Shown: one piece after another, positions 43,140 to 53,989 of the stretch
Layout: every line of letters begins with the position of its first letter
How positions within the stretch are numbered: position 1 is the first letter of the stretch
Source: Pithys albifrons albifrons
Taxonomy: Eukaryota; Chordata; Aves; Passeriformes; Thamnophilidae
Assembly: GCF_047495875.1 (NCBI RefSeq)
Contig: NC_092486.1
Coordinates: 2,775,259 to 2,839,258, forward strand
Reading direction: 5' to 3'
DNA length: 64,000 nt
Made by a program: the position numbers and the translations under genes
Notes under the pieces: generated by a model
Seen by the model: only the letters and a program-made list of their open reading frames with translations
Databases searched by the model: none
Told to the model about the DNA's origin: nothing

Positions 43140-45512
43140 AAGGGTGTAAGAGAAACTCTGGCACACAAACCCCACTGAGGAGACACAAAACCTGGGGGGG
43201 ATGTTTGGCAAAGCTTTGGGGGAAAAGGTCCTTCCCAAACCAAACCATTCTGTGACTCTGCAGGTCACCCTCCTGCACAAAGAGCTTCCCTGTGGCACCA
43301 GAATTCTGGACTTTTTACAAACTCTGGCACACAAACCCCACTGAGGAGACACAAAACCTGTGAGGGATGTTTGGCAAAGCTTTGGGGGAAAAGGTCCTTC
43401 CCAACCCAACCCATTCTGTGACTCTCTGACACCTTCTTGCCTTAATTCCCACCGTTCTGGATGTTCTGCTGCCAAATTCTGTGTGGCCTCTGCTGGGGTT
43501 GGAGGGATGTGGAAGCTTCCAGAGGGTCCAGTTTTAATGCCTGGAAAATATTTTAGCTGGATGTGTCTCTGGAAGGTGACAAAGGTGACACTCACTCTGC
43601 ACAAAGAGCTTCCCTGTGGCACCAGAATTCTGGACTTTTTACAAACTCTGGCACACAAACCCCACTGAGGAGACACAAAATCTGTGAGGGATGTTTGGCA
43701 AAGCTTTGGGGGAAAAGGTCCTTCCCAACCCAACCCATTCTGTGACTCTCTGACACCTTCTTGCTTTAATTCCCACCGTTCTGGATGTTCTGCTGCCAAA
43801 TTCTGTGTGGCCTCTGCTGGGGTTGGAGGGATGTGGAAGCTTCCAGAGGGTCCAGTTTTAATGCCTGGGAAACATCTTAGCTGGATGTGTCTCTGGAAGG
43901 TGACAAAGGTGACACTCTCTGCAGGTCACCCTCCTGCACAAAGAGCTTCCCTGTGGCACCAGAATTCTGGACTTTTTACAAACTCTGGCACACAAACCCC
44001 ACTGAGGAGACACAAAATCTGTGAGGGATGTTTGGAAAAGCTTTGGGGGAAAAGGTGCTTCCCAACCCAACCCATTCTGTGACTCTCTGACACCTTCTTG
44101 CTTTAATTCCCACCGTTCTGGATGTTCTGCTGCCAAATTCTGTGTGGCCTCTGCTGGGGTTGGAGGAATGTGGAAGCTTCCAGAGGGTCCAGTTTTAATG
44201 CCTGGGAAACATCTTAGCTGGATGTGTCTCTGGAAGGTGACAAAGGTGACACTCACTCTGCAGGTCACCCTCCTGCACAAAGAGCTTCCCTGTGGCACCA
44301 GAATTCTGGACTTTTTCCAAACTCTGGCACACAAACCCCACAAAGGAGACACAAAACCTGGGGGGGGATGTTTGGAAAAGCTTTGGGGGAAAAGGTCCTT
44401 CCCAACCCAACCCAACCCAACCCATTCTGTGACTCTCTGACACCTTCTTGCTTTAATTCCCACCGTTCTGGATGTTCTGCTGCCAAATTCTGTGTGGCCT
44501 CTGCTGGGGTTGGAGGGACGTGGAAGCTTCCAGAGGGTCCAGTTTTAATTCCTGGAAAATATTTTAGCTGGATGTGTCTCTGGAAGGTGACAAAGGTGAC
44601 ACTCACTCTGCACAAAGAGCTTCCCTGTGGCACCAGAATTCTGGACTTTTTCCAAACTCTGGCACACAAACCCCACTGAGGAGACACAAAACCTGGGGGG
44701 GATGTTTGGCAAAGCTTTGGGGGAAAAGGTCCTTCCCAACCCAACCCATTCTGTGACTCTGCAGGTCACCCTCCTGCACACAGAGCTTCCCTGTGGCACC
44801 AGAATTCTGGACTTTTTACAAACTCTGGCACACAAACCCCACTGAGGAGACACAAAATCTGTGAGGGATGTTTGGCAAAGCTTTGGGGGAAAAGGTCCTT
44901 CCCAACCCAACCCAACCCATTCTGTGACTCTCTGACACCTTCTTGCCTTAATTCCCACCGTTCTGGATGTTCTGCTGCCAAATTCTGTGTGGCCTCTGCT
45001 GGGGTTGGAGGGATGTGGAAGCTTCCAGAGGGCCCAGTTTTAATTCCTGGGAAACATCTTAGCTGGATGTGTCTCTGGAAGGTGACAAAGGTGACACTCT
45101 CTGCAGGTCACCCTCCTGCACAAAGAGCTTCCCTGTGGCACCAGAATTCTTGGACTTTTTACAAACTCTGGCACACAAACCCCACTGAGGAGACACAAAA
45201 TCTGTGAGGGATGTTTGGCAAAGCTTTGGGGGAAAAGGTCCTTCCCAACCCAACCCAACCCAACCCATTCTGTGACTCTCTGACACCTTCTTGCTTTAAT
45301 TCCCACCATTCTGGATGTTCTGCTGCCAAATTCTGTGTGGCCTCTGCTGGGGTTGGAGGGATGTGGAAGCTTCCAGAGGGCCCAGTTTTAATGCCTGGGA
45401 AACATCTTAGCTGGATGTGTCTCTGGAAGGTGACAAAGGTGACACTCACTCTGCAGGTCACCCTCCTGCACAAAGAGCTTCCCTGTGGCACCAGAATTCT
45501 GGACTTTTTAAT
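43140..45512. repeat. Satellite-like tandem repeat, about 325-350 bp
   Basis: Six full and two partial copies. The landmark GATGTTCTGCTGCCAAATTC occurs at about 43460, 43784, 44121, 44471, 44966 and 45314. The wide 495-bp interval contains an extra half copy (44610-44780). Other landmarks: CACAAAGAGCTTCCCTGTGG, GGCACACAAACCCCACTGAG, GGAAGCTTCCAGAGGG. A CR1-like tail (GGTCCTTCCCAACCCAACC, CATTCTGTGACTCT) is part of the unit. Length varies by CCCAA copy number (two to four) and by presence of CAGGTCACCCTCCTG. Minus-strand frames up to 298 codons are incidental. Confidence 0.94.
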
Positions 45513-45820
45513 CTGTACATTAACAAAGGTACCTGTAGAGCAAATAAGAAAAAATAAATAAAAGAGGAAGAAGGGGAAATACAGAGTCTTGTCTTGCCTT
45601 GCCTGTGCAGATCTTGAATTGTTCTTTGTATCAAATTAATTGCCCTAATGAGGAGACAACAATAATCCTGCAGCAGCCTGGCCAGGGTTTGCTGCCACAC
45701 TGGGCACCTCTGGCTTTGCCACTGCTTTAATCCGTATTAAAGGGATGAAATACAGCCCAGAGCTCTTTGCTACGAGCCCTTTTATTGAATAATTTCCCTC
45801 AGATAACCATTTATTACCCA
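45513..45820. other. Unique spacer
   Basis: About 300 bp without gene or repeat. Confidence 0.55.
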
Positions 45821-47094
45821 GTTCCTGTTTCCCTTCCCTTTGGCTTTCTGCTCTCTGGGTGTTCAGAGGGCAAAGTGGCTTTTCAGCTCCGCTCTGGCTC
45901 CTTGGAACAGAGACAGAAATCAGCATTGTGGGCACAGAGGGGGGCACAGCCAGGGGCAAACCACCCCCCCTGGTGCCCCCAACTTGCTGTCTGTGCTCTG
46001 GGGACAAACAGCCCTTCAGGCCCTGGAGGGAATTTTGGCTGGAATCCCATTTATTGGGTGTTTCCCTCCTGGCTGAGCTGCTGCAGGACTGAGATTTGCA
46101 CTCAACAAATGGAGCTCCAAGTGCTGAGTCAGGCCCAGCTGAAATGGGGGGAATTTGTCTCTCCCTTTTTGATTTTTGCTGCTTTCAGCCTTTCAGCCCA
46201 TGACAGACAAGGGATGTGCATCTTCTGATCAGTCCAAAGGCTGTTAAAAATCATAACATCAAAGCCATGAACTGCTCAGGTGAGTGAGCCCAGAAACACC
46301 TTTGCTGCTCCTCAAGTTGTTCAGCCCTTGGAGAGAGGGAGGAAAACTGGAAGGAAACAGTAGGATGGCACCTTCCTTTGGTGGAAATGCTGCAGAGAAG
46401 TAAAAGATCAGTCCCAGGGGGTGGAATAATTTATAATGAGCCTCATAAATCCCTTTGGATGGAGTTCCTGTTTCCCTTCCCTTTGGCTTTCTGCTCTCTG
46501 GGTGTTCAGAGGGCAAAGTGGCTTTTCAGCTCCGCTCTGGCTCCTTGGAACAGAGACAGAAATCAGCATTGTGGGCACAGAGGGGGGCACAGCCAGGGGC
46601 AAACCACCCCCCCTCTGGTGCCCCCAACTTGCTGTCTGTGCTCTGGGGACAAACAGCCCTTTGGGCACTGGAGGGAATTTTGGCTGGAATCCCATTTATT
46701 GGGTGTTTCCCTCCTGGCTGAGCTGCTGCAGGACTGAGATTTGCACTCAACAAATGGAGCTCCAAGTGCTGAGTCAGGGGGGAATTTGTCTCTCCCTTTT
46801 TATTTTTGCTGCATTCAGCCTTTCAGCCCATCACAGACAAGGGATGTGCATCTTCTGATCAGTCCAAAGGCTGTTAAACATCATAACATCAAAGCCATGA
46901 ACTGCTCAGGTGAGTGAGCCCAGAAACACCTTTGCTGCTCCTCAAGTTGTTCAGCCCTTGGAGAGAGGGAGGAAAACTGGAAGGAAACAGTAGGATGGCA
47001 CCTTCCTTTGGTGGAAATGCTGCAGAGAAGTAAAAGATCAGTCCCAGGGGGTGGAATAATTTATAATGAGCCTCATAAATCCCTTTGGATGGAG
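45821..47094. repeat. Two-copy tandem duplication, about 635 bp
   Basis: Copy 1 45821-46463 and copy 2 46464-47094, starting at GTTCCTGTTTCCCTTCCC and ending at CCCTTTGGATGGAG. Copies are about 95% alike by eye. Copy 2 lacks a roughly 17-bp piece (CCCAGCTGAAATGGGG region, 46135-46152). Open frames up to 153 codons recur in both copies but show no domain. A recent local duplication. Confidence 0.93.
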
Positions 47095-48937
47095 CTGGGA
47101 AGTTGCCTGAAAATTCAGACAATCCTTCTACCCCTTTCCCTGGGGTTTGTTCTGGGATGTGAAGCCCCAGAGTGGAGGAGCCCCCGTTATTTGTGAGCCT
47201 GAACTTCCAGTTTGTACTCACTGTTCAGTTCCTGCTGATGATATTTTTATTTTATTGCAGCCTGCCTGACCTTGACTAGCAGCAAAGTCTGTGCTTCGTT
47301 CCATGTTTACCCCGGAAAATGGGATTTTTTTACGGGAGCCAGGGAGCAGAAACTGCAACATTCACAGCAAATTACCCAGCCCTTCATTAGCACAAGAGGT
47401 TGCAGAGCCTTCCCTTAATTAGCTCGGCTGTTCCGTGCCTGAAATAGGTTTTGGAGTGAAGAAAGTGGCAGAAAGAAGGAACCAAAAGGAAAAAAAATGC
47501 TGAGAGAAAAAAATCCTGATCTCCAGGGCAGGATGGGTGGGGGCTGGTGGGATCCAGCCCAGGGGATGAGGGAAAAAACTCGAGAGAAAATCCCATTTGC
47601 AAATCCCCAGAACCATCAAGTGACAACATTACAGTGCCAGAATAACCTGGAGATGTCTATTTAATAAAATGTTTCATAAAATATGATCTAGAATATGATC
47701 AAGGCATGCAGAAGCTCTGCTGCTTGGTGTGGTTTATTGTGAGAGAGGATTTTTGGGTGCCAGTGCAGAGCAGAGATGCTGCTGGGATGGTGCAGGGTCA
47801 CAAACCAGGCTCAGCTCTGCCCCTCCTGCTCTCACAGGAGGCATTTCAACAAGAATTAGCTTGCTGATTAGTGCAATTAATGCAGCAGAAACAGCCTCTG
47901 GGGCTGGATGATTTTATTTACAGGTTATCCAGGCTGAAGGAGGGTGGATTGGGATGGGATATTGGGAAAAAAAGCCTCAGTGTGGTCCATTTTTTCATTT
48001 CTGTGGCCCAGGAAGGGTTAAAATTCCTGCTGGGTTAAGGGCAAAATTCAGCACAGCCACAAACTGTGCCCAAACCACCTTCCCTGCTCACTCCTGGGAA
48101 ATGTGGGAAGGGGAAGCTGAGCCCCCCTCCTGTCCCAGGGCTGGGCTGAGCAGCAGCAGGTTCTGCTCAGAGAGGATCCTGTGCCTGGGCACCCTCAGCC
48201 CACCCTCCTCCTGCAGCCTGGCAGTGCCAGGGCTGTGTTGGGCATCCCAGCCAGGGCTACCAGGCTGAGCTAAAGCTCTTCTCACAAAGAGAGAAGAGCC
48301 AAAGAGCTGCAGGGCCTCGGGGAGCAGCTCTGCTCTACAAGGACAAAACTCTTGTAATGCACAAGAATCACAGTGTGGGAACATCTCCCATCAGGAGACA
48401 CCTCCAAGGTTCTTGTTGATGCTGCAATTGTTGCATGAAGGGTTTGTGGAGGTGCCTGGCACTGCAGCCTCCTCTGAGAGGGTGCTGAGGGGCACCACCC
48501 CAAAAATCAAGCAGGTTCCACTGTCAGGGTGGACACTGCAGCCCCTCAGGCCAGCCCTGCTGTGCCCTCTGTGCCCTCTGTGCCAGGGAGGGCTCCTGAG
48601 CAGCAGAACCCCTGCCCTGGGTATCACAGGGAAACTTGAACCACCCAGAGCAATTTTCTTGCTGATCCCTCCACTGAAGCTCCTGCTGCTCGTGGTGTTA
48701 TTTTTAAACCTTGCCAGTGTGGTGGTAGTGAGGGAGAAGCTGCTTAATTACTGCAGATAAAATAAATCAGGGGAACCTCATTGCGATGCAGACAGACGAG
48801 ACAAGGCTGACTCCACTCCCTGAGTCATCCTGCCAAGAAAGGCTCTTCATTGCAGGCTCAGGGAACAGGAGGCACTGCAGGCTTTGGGGTCCAGGGGTGG
48901 CTGAAGGATCCAGACAGATGATGTCATGTTCCTGTGC
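47095..48937. other. Unique non-coding sequence
   Basis: No gene recognised. 47325-47460 is a candidate conserved element (see its entry). 48090-48640 is GC-rich with short frames only. Confidence 0.55.
47325..47460. promoter_or_regulatory. Candidate conserved non-coding element
   Basis: Unique stretch with TTTACGGGAGCC, GCAAATTACCCAGCCC, TTCATTAGCACAAG and TTAATTAGCTCGGC. TTCATTAGC and TTAATTAG are homeodomain-type cores about 45 bp apart, and two CpGs are kept. Inference only. Confidence 0.22.
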
Positions 48938-49700
48938 TGGTTTAAAGGTGAACCTGCAGGAGAAACGAACCCAACACAAGAGAGATTATAAATCAAAGTT
49001 CCAATTTAATACCAATATTGCAATCAATGCAGTGGCACAAAGAGCAATTGGGTTTAACCCCCAAGCCCAGCAGTCTAACCCAGCCCCCTGGGGCACAAAC
49101 ACAGGGGGGTTTGGTGGCCCCTGTGCTGAGCCCCACGTGGTTCCCCCGAGGCCAAAGGCAAAGGAGGGGACAAAGCTGTTGGTGCAGATGATGGCAGAGT
49201 CTGGGGGAGAGTGGGGGGCTCCTCCTGTGCAGGGTCTGCTCCTGCTCTGGATGCCAGGAGTGGTGCCAGAGGTGGCCAAAGGCCAAGATTGTCTCCCCTC
49301 AGGTTTGGGTGGGAGCCCCCAGTGCCTCCCCCAGGGCAGGGAGTTCCAGCCTGGGGGATCTGACTCTGGCACTCAGGGGGGATTTTGGACTCGTTGCTGG
49401 CCCCTGAGCAGAGCTGAGCCCTCAGGTGGGTGTGGAGGTGCCAAGGAGTCCCTGCAGGGCAGTTCTCCCAGCTCCTCTGCCAGGCTTCTTTCCCAGCCAG
49501 CTCCCAGCCTGAGGGCTCAGCTGTGCCCTGGGCAGCTGCTGCCAATGGGCCCTTGGGAACAGTTGCTGGGCAATGGCCCAGAGGGTTTGGAATGCCCAGC
49601 TTTGGGCACCCCCACACTGGGACAAACTGGGCCCACCTGCTGGACTGGGACACCTCCCTTGGAGAGGAGCTGCCAAAAGGAAGTGCCATGGAAAGACTCC
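48938..49700 (-). mobile_element. LTR-like repeat, copy 3 (inverted)
   Basis: Reverse complement of copy 1 at 16.1 kb over about 740 bp: begins TGTGCTGGTTTAAAGGTGAA, then ACCTGCAGGAGAAACG, and contains the 85-bp block (49383-49470) that is flipped in copy 2. The most complete copy with both ends recognisable. The strand is relative to copy 1; TGTGCTGGTTT resembles the start of avian ERV LTRs, so the biological sense may be the reverse. Confidence 0.62.
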
Positions 49701-50398
49701 TGAGTGGGTCTGAAATCTGATTTTCCTTTGTGGTCAGACTGATGGAGTCTGTCATGTATGTGTGTCTTTGGAAAACCTATTTATAAGATGCAATTATTGT
49801 TTAGGAGCTGTGTCATCCTGTGGATCCAAAGGTGGTTTGCTAATTTGGGTGTGTAAATAAATTAATCAGAGGCTGATAACTCAGTGACCAGAGCAGTGAC
49901 TTCAGGTGTAGAGGAATTTTCTGTCCATCCCCAGTTTCATTGCCTGGGTAAGTCACCTTTCTAATGACATCACTTTTTGAGATGATATAAAACCTCCTGG
50001 AGAGCCACCAAAGGTCCTCAACTGTGTCCTTGAGACCTGGCACTTGTCCTGTCCAGAGCATGGAGAGCTTTGCCCAAGGTCTGGTGCCAGTGGGTTGTTC
50101 TGTGCCCAGCTTTGGGCACACGGATCTGCAGCCTCGTGCTTTGGATATTTCGTGGTGTCAGCCACAGAACTGATGATAAATCTGCCAGCAGAGCCTTTAG
50201 TCTTTTATGGGGCTGAAAATGTAGAACCAGAGGAAGAAGCAGAAGGTGGAGCACCCCAAGGTGGGCACAGCTGCCTCTGCCAGGGGAGGGATCCCCTCAC
50301 CTGCTGCAGGTGGGACCCCCCTCCACATGGGGAGGGCAGAGAGAGCCAGAAGGTTCTGCTTCGTGCAGAGCAAATTCCCCTTTGCCTGTGGGTGGATG
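49701..50398. other. Unique non-coding sequence with a TATA box
   Basis: TATAAAA at 49986-49992 preceded by TGACATCA (about 49965) would fit a promoter or an LTR U3 region, and a 122-codon frame follows from 50044. That frame has no recognisable domain. No matching second LTR was seen. Confidence 0.4.
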
Positions 50399-51400
50399 TC
50401 ACAGAATCCTGAGATCATTGGAGCCCTCCCAGCCCATGGAGTGTCCCCTGTGCCCGATGCCCACCTTGGCAAAGCCCTCCCAGCCCATGGAGTGTCCCCT
50501 GTGCCCGATGCCCACCTTGGAAAAGCCCTGTCAGTCCCTGGAGCCCACCCTGTGCCCAATGCCCACCTTGGAAAACCCTCCCAGCCCCTGGAGCCCACCC
50601 TGTGCCCAATGCCCACCTTGGAAAAGCCCTGTCAGTCCCTGGAGCCCACCCTGTGCCCAATGCCCACCTTGGAAAACCCTCCCAGCCCATGGAGCCCACC
50701 CTGTGCCTGATGCCCACCTTGGAAAAGCCCTCCCAGCCCATGGAGCCCACCCTGTGCCCGATGCCCACCTTGGCAAAGCCCTCCCAGCCCAAGGAGCCCA
50801 CCCTGTGCCCAATGCCCACCTTGGAAAAGCCCTCCCAGCCCCTGGAGCCCACCCTGTACCCAATGCCCACCTTGGAAAAGCCCTGCCAGCCCCTGGAGCC
50901 CACCCTGTGCCCAATGCCCACCTTGTCCCCAGCACAGAGCACTGAGTGCCACATCCAGTCGTGCCTTGGGCACCTCCAGGGCTGGGCACTCCAAACCTCC
51001 CTGGGCAGCCCCTTCCAGTGCCTGACCACCCTTTCCATGGAGAAATTCCTGCTGCTGTGCCCCCTGCCCTGCCCTGGCCCAGCCTGAGGCCGTGCCCTCT
51101 GCTCCTGTCCCTGTGCCCTGGGGCACAGCCCGACCCCCTGTCCTGGCTCCCCCCTCCTGGCAGGGATTGCAGAGCCAGAAGGTGCCCCCTGAGCCTCCTT
51201 TTCTCCAGCTGAGCCCCCCCAGCTCCCTCAGGAGTTCTCCAGACCCTTCCCAGCTCCGTTCCCATCCCTGGACATGCTCCAGCCCCTCCATGTCCTCCCT
51301 AAATTGAGGCTCCCAGACCTGGCACAGCACTGGAGGTGCCCCAGCAGTGCCAGCACAGGGGCACAATCCCTGCCCTGCTCCTGCTGCCCCCCCTGGTTAT
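50399..51400 (-). mobile_element. CR1 LINE carrying an internal minisatellite
   Basis: The CR1 3' signature TCACAGAATCCTGAGATCAT at 50400 is separated from the CR1 interior (50930-51400: GTGCCACATCCAGTCGTGCC, CCTTTTCTCCAGCTGAGCC, CATGCTCCAGCCCCTCCATG) by the 51-bp array. The interior belongs to a different CR1 subfamily from the other copies. Confidence 0.85.
50420..50930. repeat. 51-bp minisatellite inside CR1
   Basis: About ten units: AAAAGCCCTCCCAGCCCATG, GAGCCCACCCTGTGCCC, AATGCCCACCTTGG; some are 50 bp. The unit is made of CR1 3'-proximal sequence (the last unit continues without break into GTCCCCAGCACAGAGCACTG of the element), so the array was born in the transposon. Overlapping frames on both strands (up to 244 codons) are incidental. 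Confidence 0.93.
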
Positions 51401-51785
51401 GCTACAATTGGATTATTCCCTGCACATCCCCACCCTCATGTGGTTTATACAGCTGGAACTTCCACTTGCACATCAACACGTGGATTTCTTCTTGCCTGCA
51501 CCTGTATTTATTTTTTATTTTATTTTTGAGGGCTGGTTTGTAAGTGTAAATTGTCAATAACTGGTTTAATTTTTTTTTTAATCGTTAGTGTTTGGGGTTT
51601 TTTTTCCCTCTCTCCTATGGCTCACAGGAAGTTCCTTCCCATCTGTCCTCTCCATATGGTTTTGGTGGCAATTTCCACGCTGGGTTATGGTTGGGACATT
51701 GCATTGCAATTTAAAGAAAATATTAAAAAAAAAAAAAGAAAAATCATTTCTCTGGGCCAAGTGGGGTTGAACTGCACCTAAAAAA
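51401..51785. other. Unique AT-rich spacer
   Basis: No gene; poly-T (51570-51580, 51596-51606) and poly-A (51726-51737) runs. Confidence 0.55.
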
Positions 51786-52620
51786 AAATCATCCAGTGCC
51801 ACCCCTGCCCTGGGCAGGGACACCTCCCACTGTCCCAGGGACACCTCCCACTGTCCCAGGGTGCTCCAGCCTGCCCTTGGACACTCCCAGGGATGGAGCA
51901 GCCACAGCGTCTCTGGGAATTCCATCCCATCCCTCCTGACTATCATAGGAAGGAATCCCTTCCCAACATCCCACCTCACCCCAGTCCCTGCCAGTTGAAA
52001 TCCATCCCAGTGCCAGTTGAACCCCAAGTCTTTCAGCTGCCTCTGGGCTGGAGCTGAGGAGGGGCTGAGACCCCCAGAGCTGCTGGTGGGACGGAGCTGG
52101 AGCTGCCAGGGATGGGCAGGAGCCCTGGAATGGGCTGGGATGGAGGGACCTTGAAGGTCACCCAGTGCCACCCCTGCCCTGGGCAGGGACACCTCCCACT
52201 GTCCCAGGGACACCTCCCACTGTCCCAGGGGGCTCCAGCCTGGCCTTGGACACTCCCAGGGATGGAGCAGCCACAGCTTCTCTGGGAATTCCATCCCATC
52301 CTTCCCCACCCTCCCAGGGAAGAATTTCTTCCCAATATTCCATCTAAACCAGCACATGGAATCATGGAATGGTTTGGGTTGGAAGAGACTTTCAAGATCA
52401 CCCAGTGCCACCCCTGCCCTGGGCAGGGACACCTCCCACTGTCCCAGGGGGCTCCAGCCTGGCCTTGGACACTCCCAGGGATGGGGCAGCCACAGCTTCT
52501 CTGGGAATTCCATCCCATCCATTCCCACCCTCCCAGGGCAGGATTTCTCCCCACTCTCCCATCCCCATCTCCCCTCCCTCAGCTCCAAAAGGCTCTAAAT
52601 ACCCTTTCAATACCCCCTCC
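51786..52620 (-). mobile_element. CR1 3'-end multimer
   Basis: Minus-strand units with signatures near 51790 (truncated at the end), 52135 and 52365. Third copy of the shared linker at 51993-52190; shared junction at 52321-52380. Two ACACCTCCCACTGTCCCAGG steps in the first two units and one in the last. Confidence 0.88.
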
Positions 52621-53989
52621 AGCCCCAGGGGCACCCAGTGGCATTTCATCAATGCCCAAATGCACCTTTTCAGAGCCCATCTGAGGGCTCAGAGATGCAG
52701 CAGCTGCAGGTGCACTCTGGTTTATTCTGGCCACGTTCTGCTCCTGCTGCATCACTCCAGCAGCAGCTTTTTTTTTCTTTTCTGCAGTGGAGCAAGAAAA
52801 AACCTCAATGCCAACAAACCAAGCAGCTCCTGGAGTTTGTGAGGTTATTCTTTCCCTTCCAACTGGCATTTTATTTGATGATATCAAGGATTTTTCTCAT
52901 GGTATTTCCTCTCTATTTTCCCCTCCTCAGTCCTCAGCGTGGACCTGATTTTTTCCTTGCATTTTGTTCCCAACCCCCCAAAATGCAGCATTTCCCTGTG
53001 CTGAAACCCAAAGTGGGGGTGGGATTTGACTGGAACACAAAGGCAGGAGTGGTGGCAGCTCATTAGTTCTTATAATTAGCACTGCACAGTTATTAACACT
53101 GCGGGGTCAGTGGGCTCAGATTAGTCCCTGTTTGTTTGGGGAAATCAAAGCCAAGCTCAGGGTCCTGCTGGGACAGGGAGTTGTTTCTGCTGTAAATTCT
53201 GTGGGTTTGGGGGTGAAATAGCAGCAAAAATGGAAAAAGAGAGACACAATCCTAACAGGAACACCAAAGCAGGGGCTGAGAAGTGGGAACCTGACACTGC
53301 CCAAGCAAACTCCTCATTTGTTTTAAAACAAAGAAAAAAAAAAATCCTACTAAAAATGCATCAAAACTGAGAGCAAGTCTGGGCACAAACTCCAAGCAAG
53401 TTTGCAGGAGGTGAATGTTTGGGGTTGCTAAAGAACCTTCTCCTGCTCTGTGGTATCTTTTGTTTGCTGAATGCCACCAATTAATTTTGAATTTCATGAA
53501 CCAGAAGCAAAAAAAAAAAAAAGAAAAAAAAGAAAGAAAACAACCCCCAAACTGTCTCCAGAATGAATTTCCAAATTAACCTGCACAACAGAAATCTGAT
53601 TTCAGTGCATCTCTTCAAAGGCACAGCCTCTCTCTGGCCGGGCATTGATGTGATTATGTCTTTAAATCTCTTTATTCTCCCTTAGGTTTTTTTTTTTCCC
53701 CCATGCAGAAAACCCCACCCATCTCTCTGCAGTGTCTGCAGCGCGAATTGGAGAGTCCATGGGGACATCCAGGTCAGCATGAGCAGATCTGACATCAGCC
53801 TGCAGATGATGCCCACGACCAAACAAGCGCTGCAGTTGTTTCTTCTTTCCTCCCCCTCCTTCGGGCCAGGAAGAAACGACTCTCAGATGGCGATTCTGGG
53901 AGCTGTTCAAATGTCCTTGCAGGGAGGATTGGCCAAACTGCCCTGCCCGGGGTGGAGGGACCTGAGGGGTGGGGCAGGGGGTGTTGGTG
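52621..53989. other. Unique non-coding sequence
   Basis: No certain gene. It contains the exon-like block described below (53709-53772). A-rich run at 53505-53540. Confidence 0.5.
53709..53772 (+). other. Exon-like or conserved block, unassigned
   Basis: A strong acceptor-like sequence (twelve T then five C, CATGCAG, ending at 53708) precedes 64 bp that end at CATCCAG/GTCAGC, a passable donor. The plus frame through it and beyond reads ANWRVHGDIQVSMSRSDIS without a stop. The region to about 53890 keeps unusual CpGs (GCAGCGCGAATT, CCACGACC, AAGCGCTG, CTTCGGGCC). I do not recognise the peptide. It could be a coding exon, an untranslated exon, a conserved element or chance. Confidence 0.2.

Noticed and set aside
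49960..50412. Promoter and gene downstream of TATAAAA at 49986
   Set aside because: The 122-codon frame that follows has no recognisable domain and no supporting splice or termination signals; kept only as a remark.
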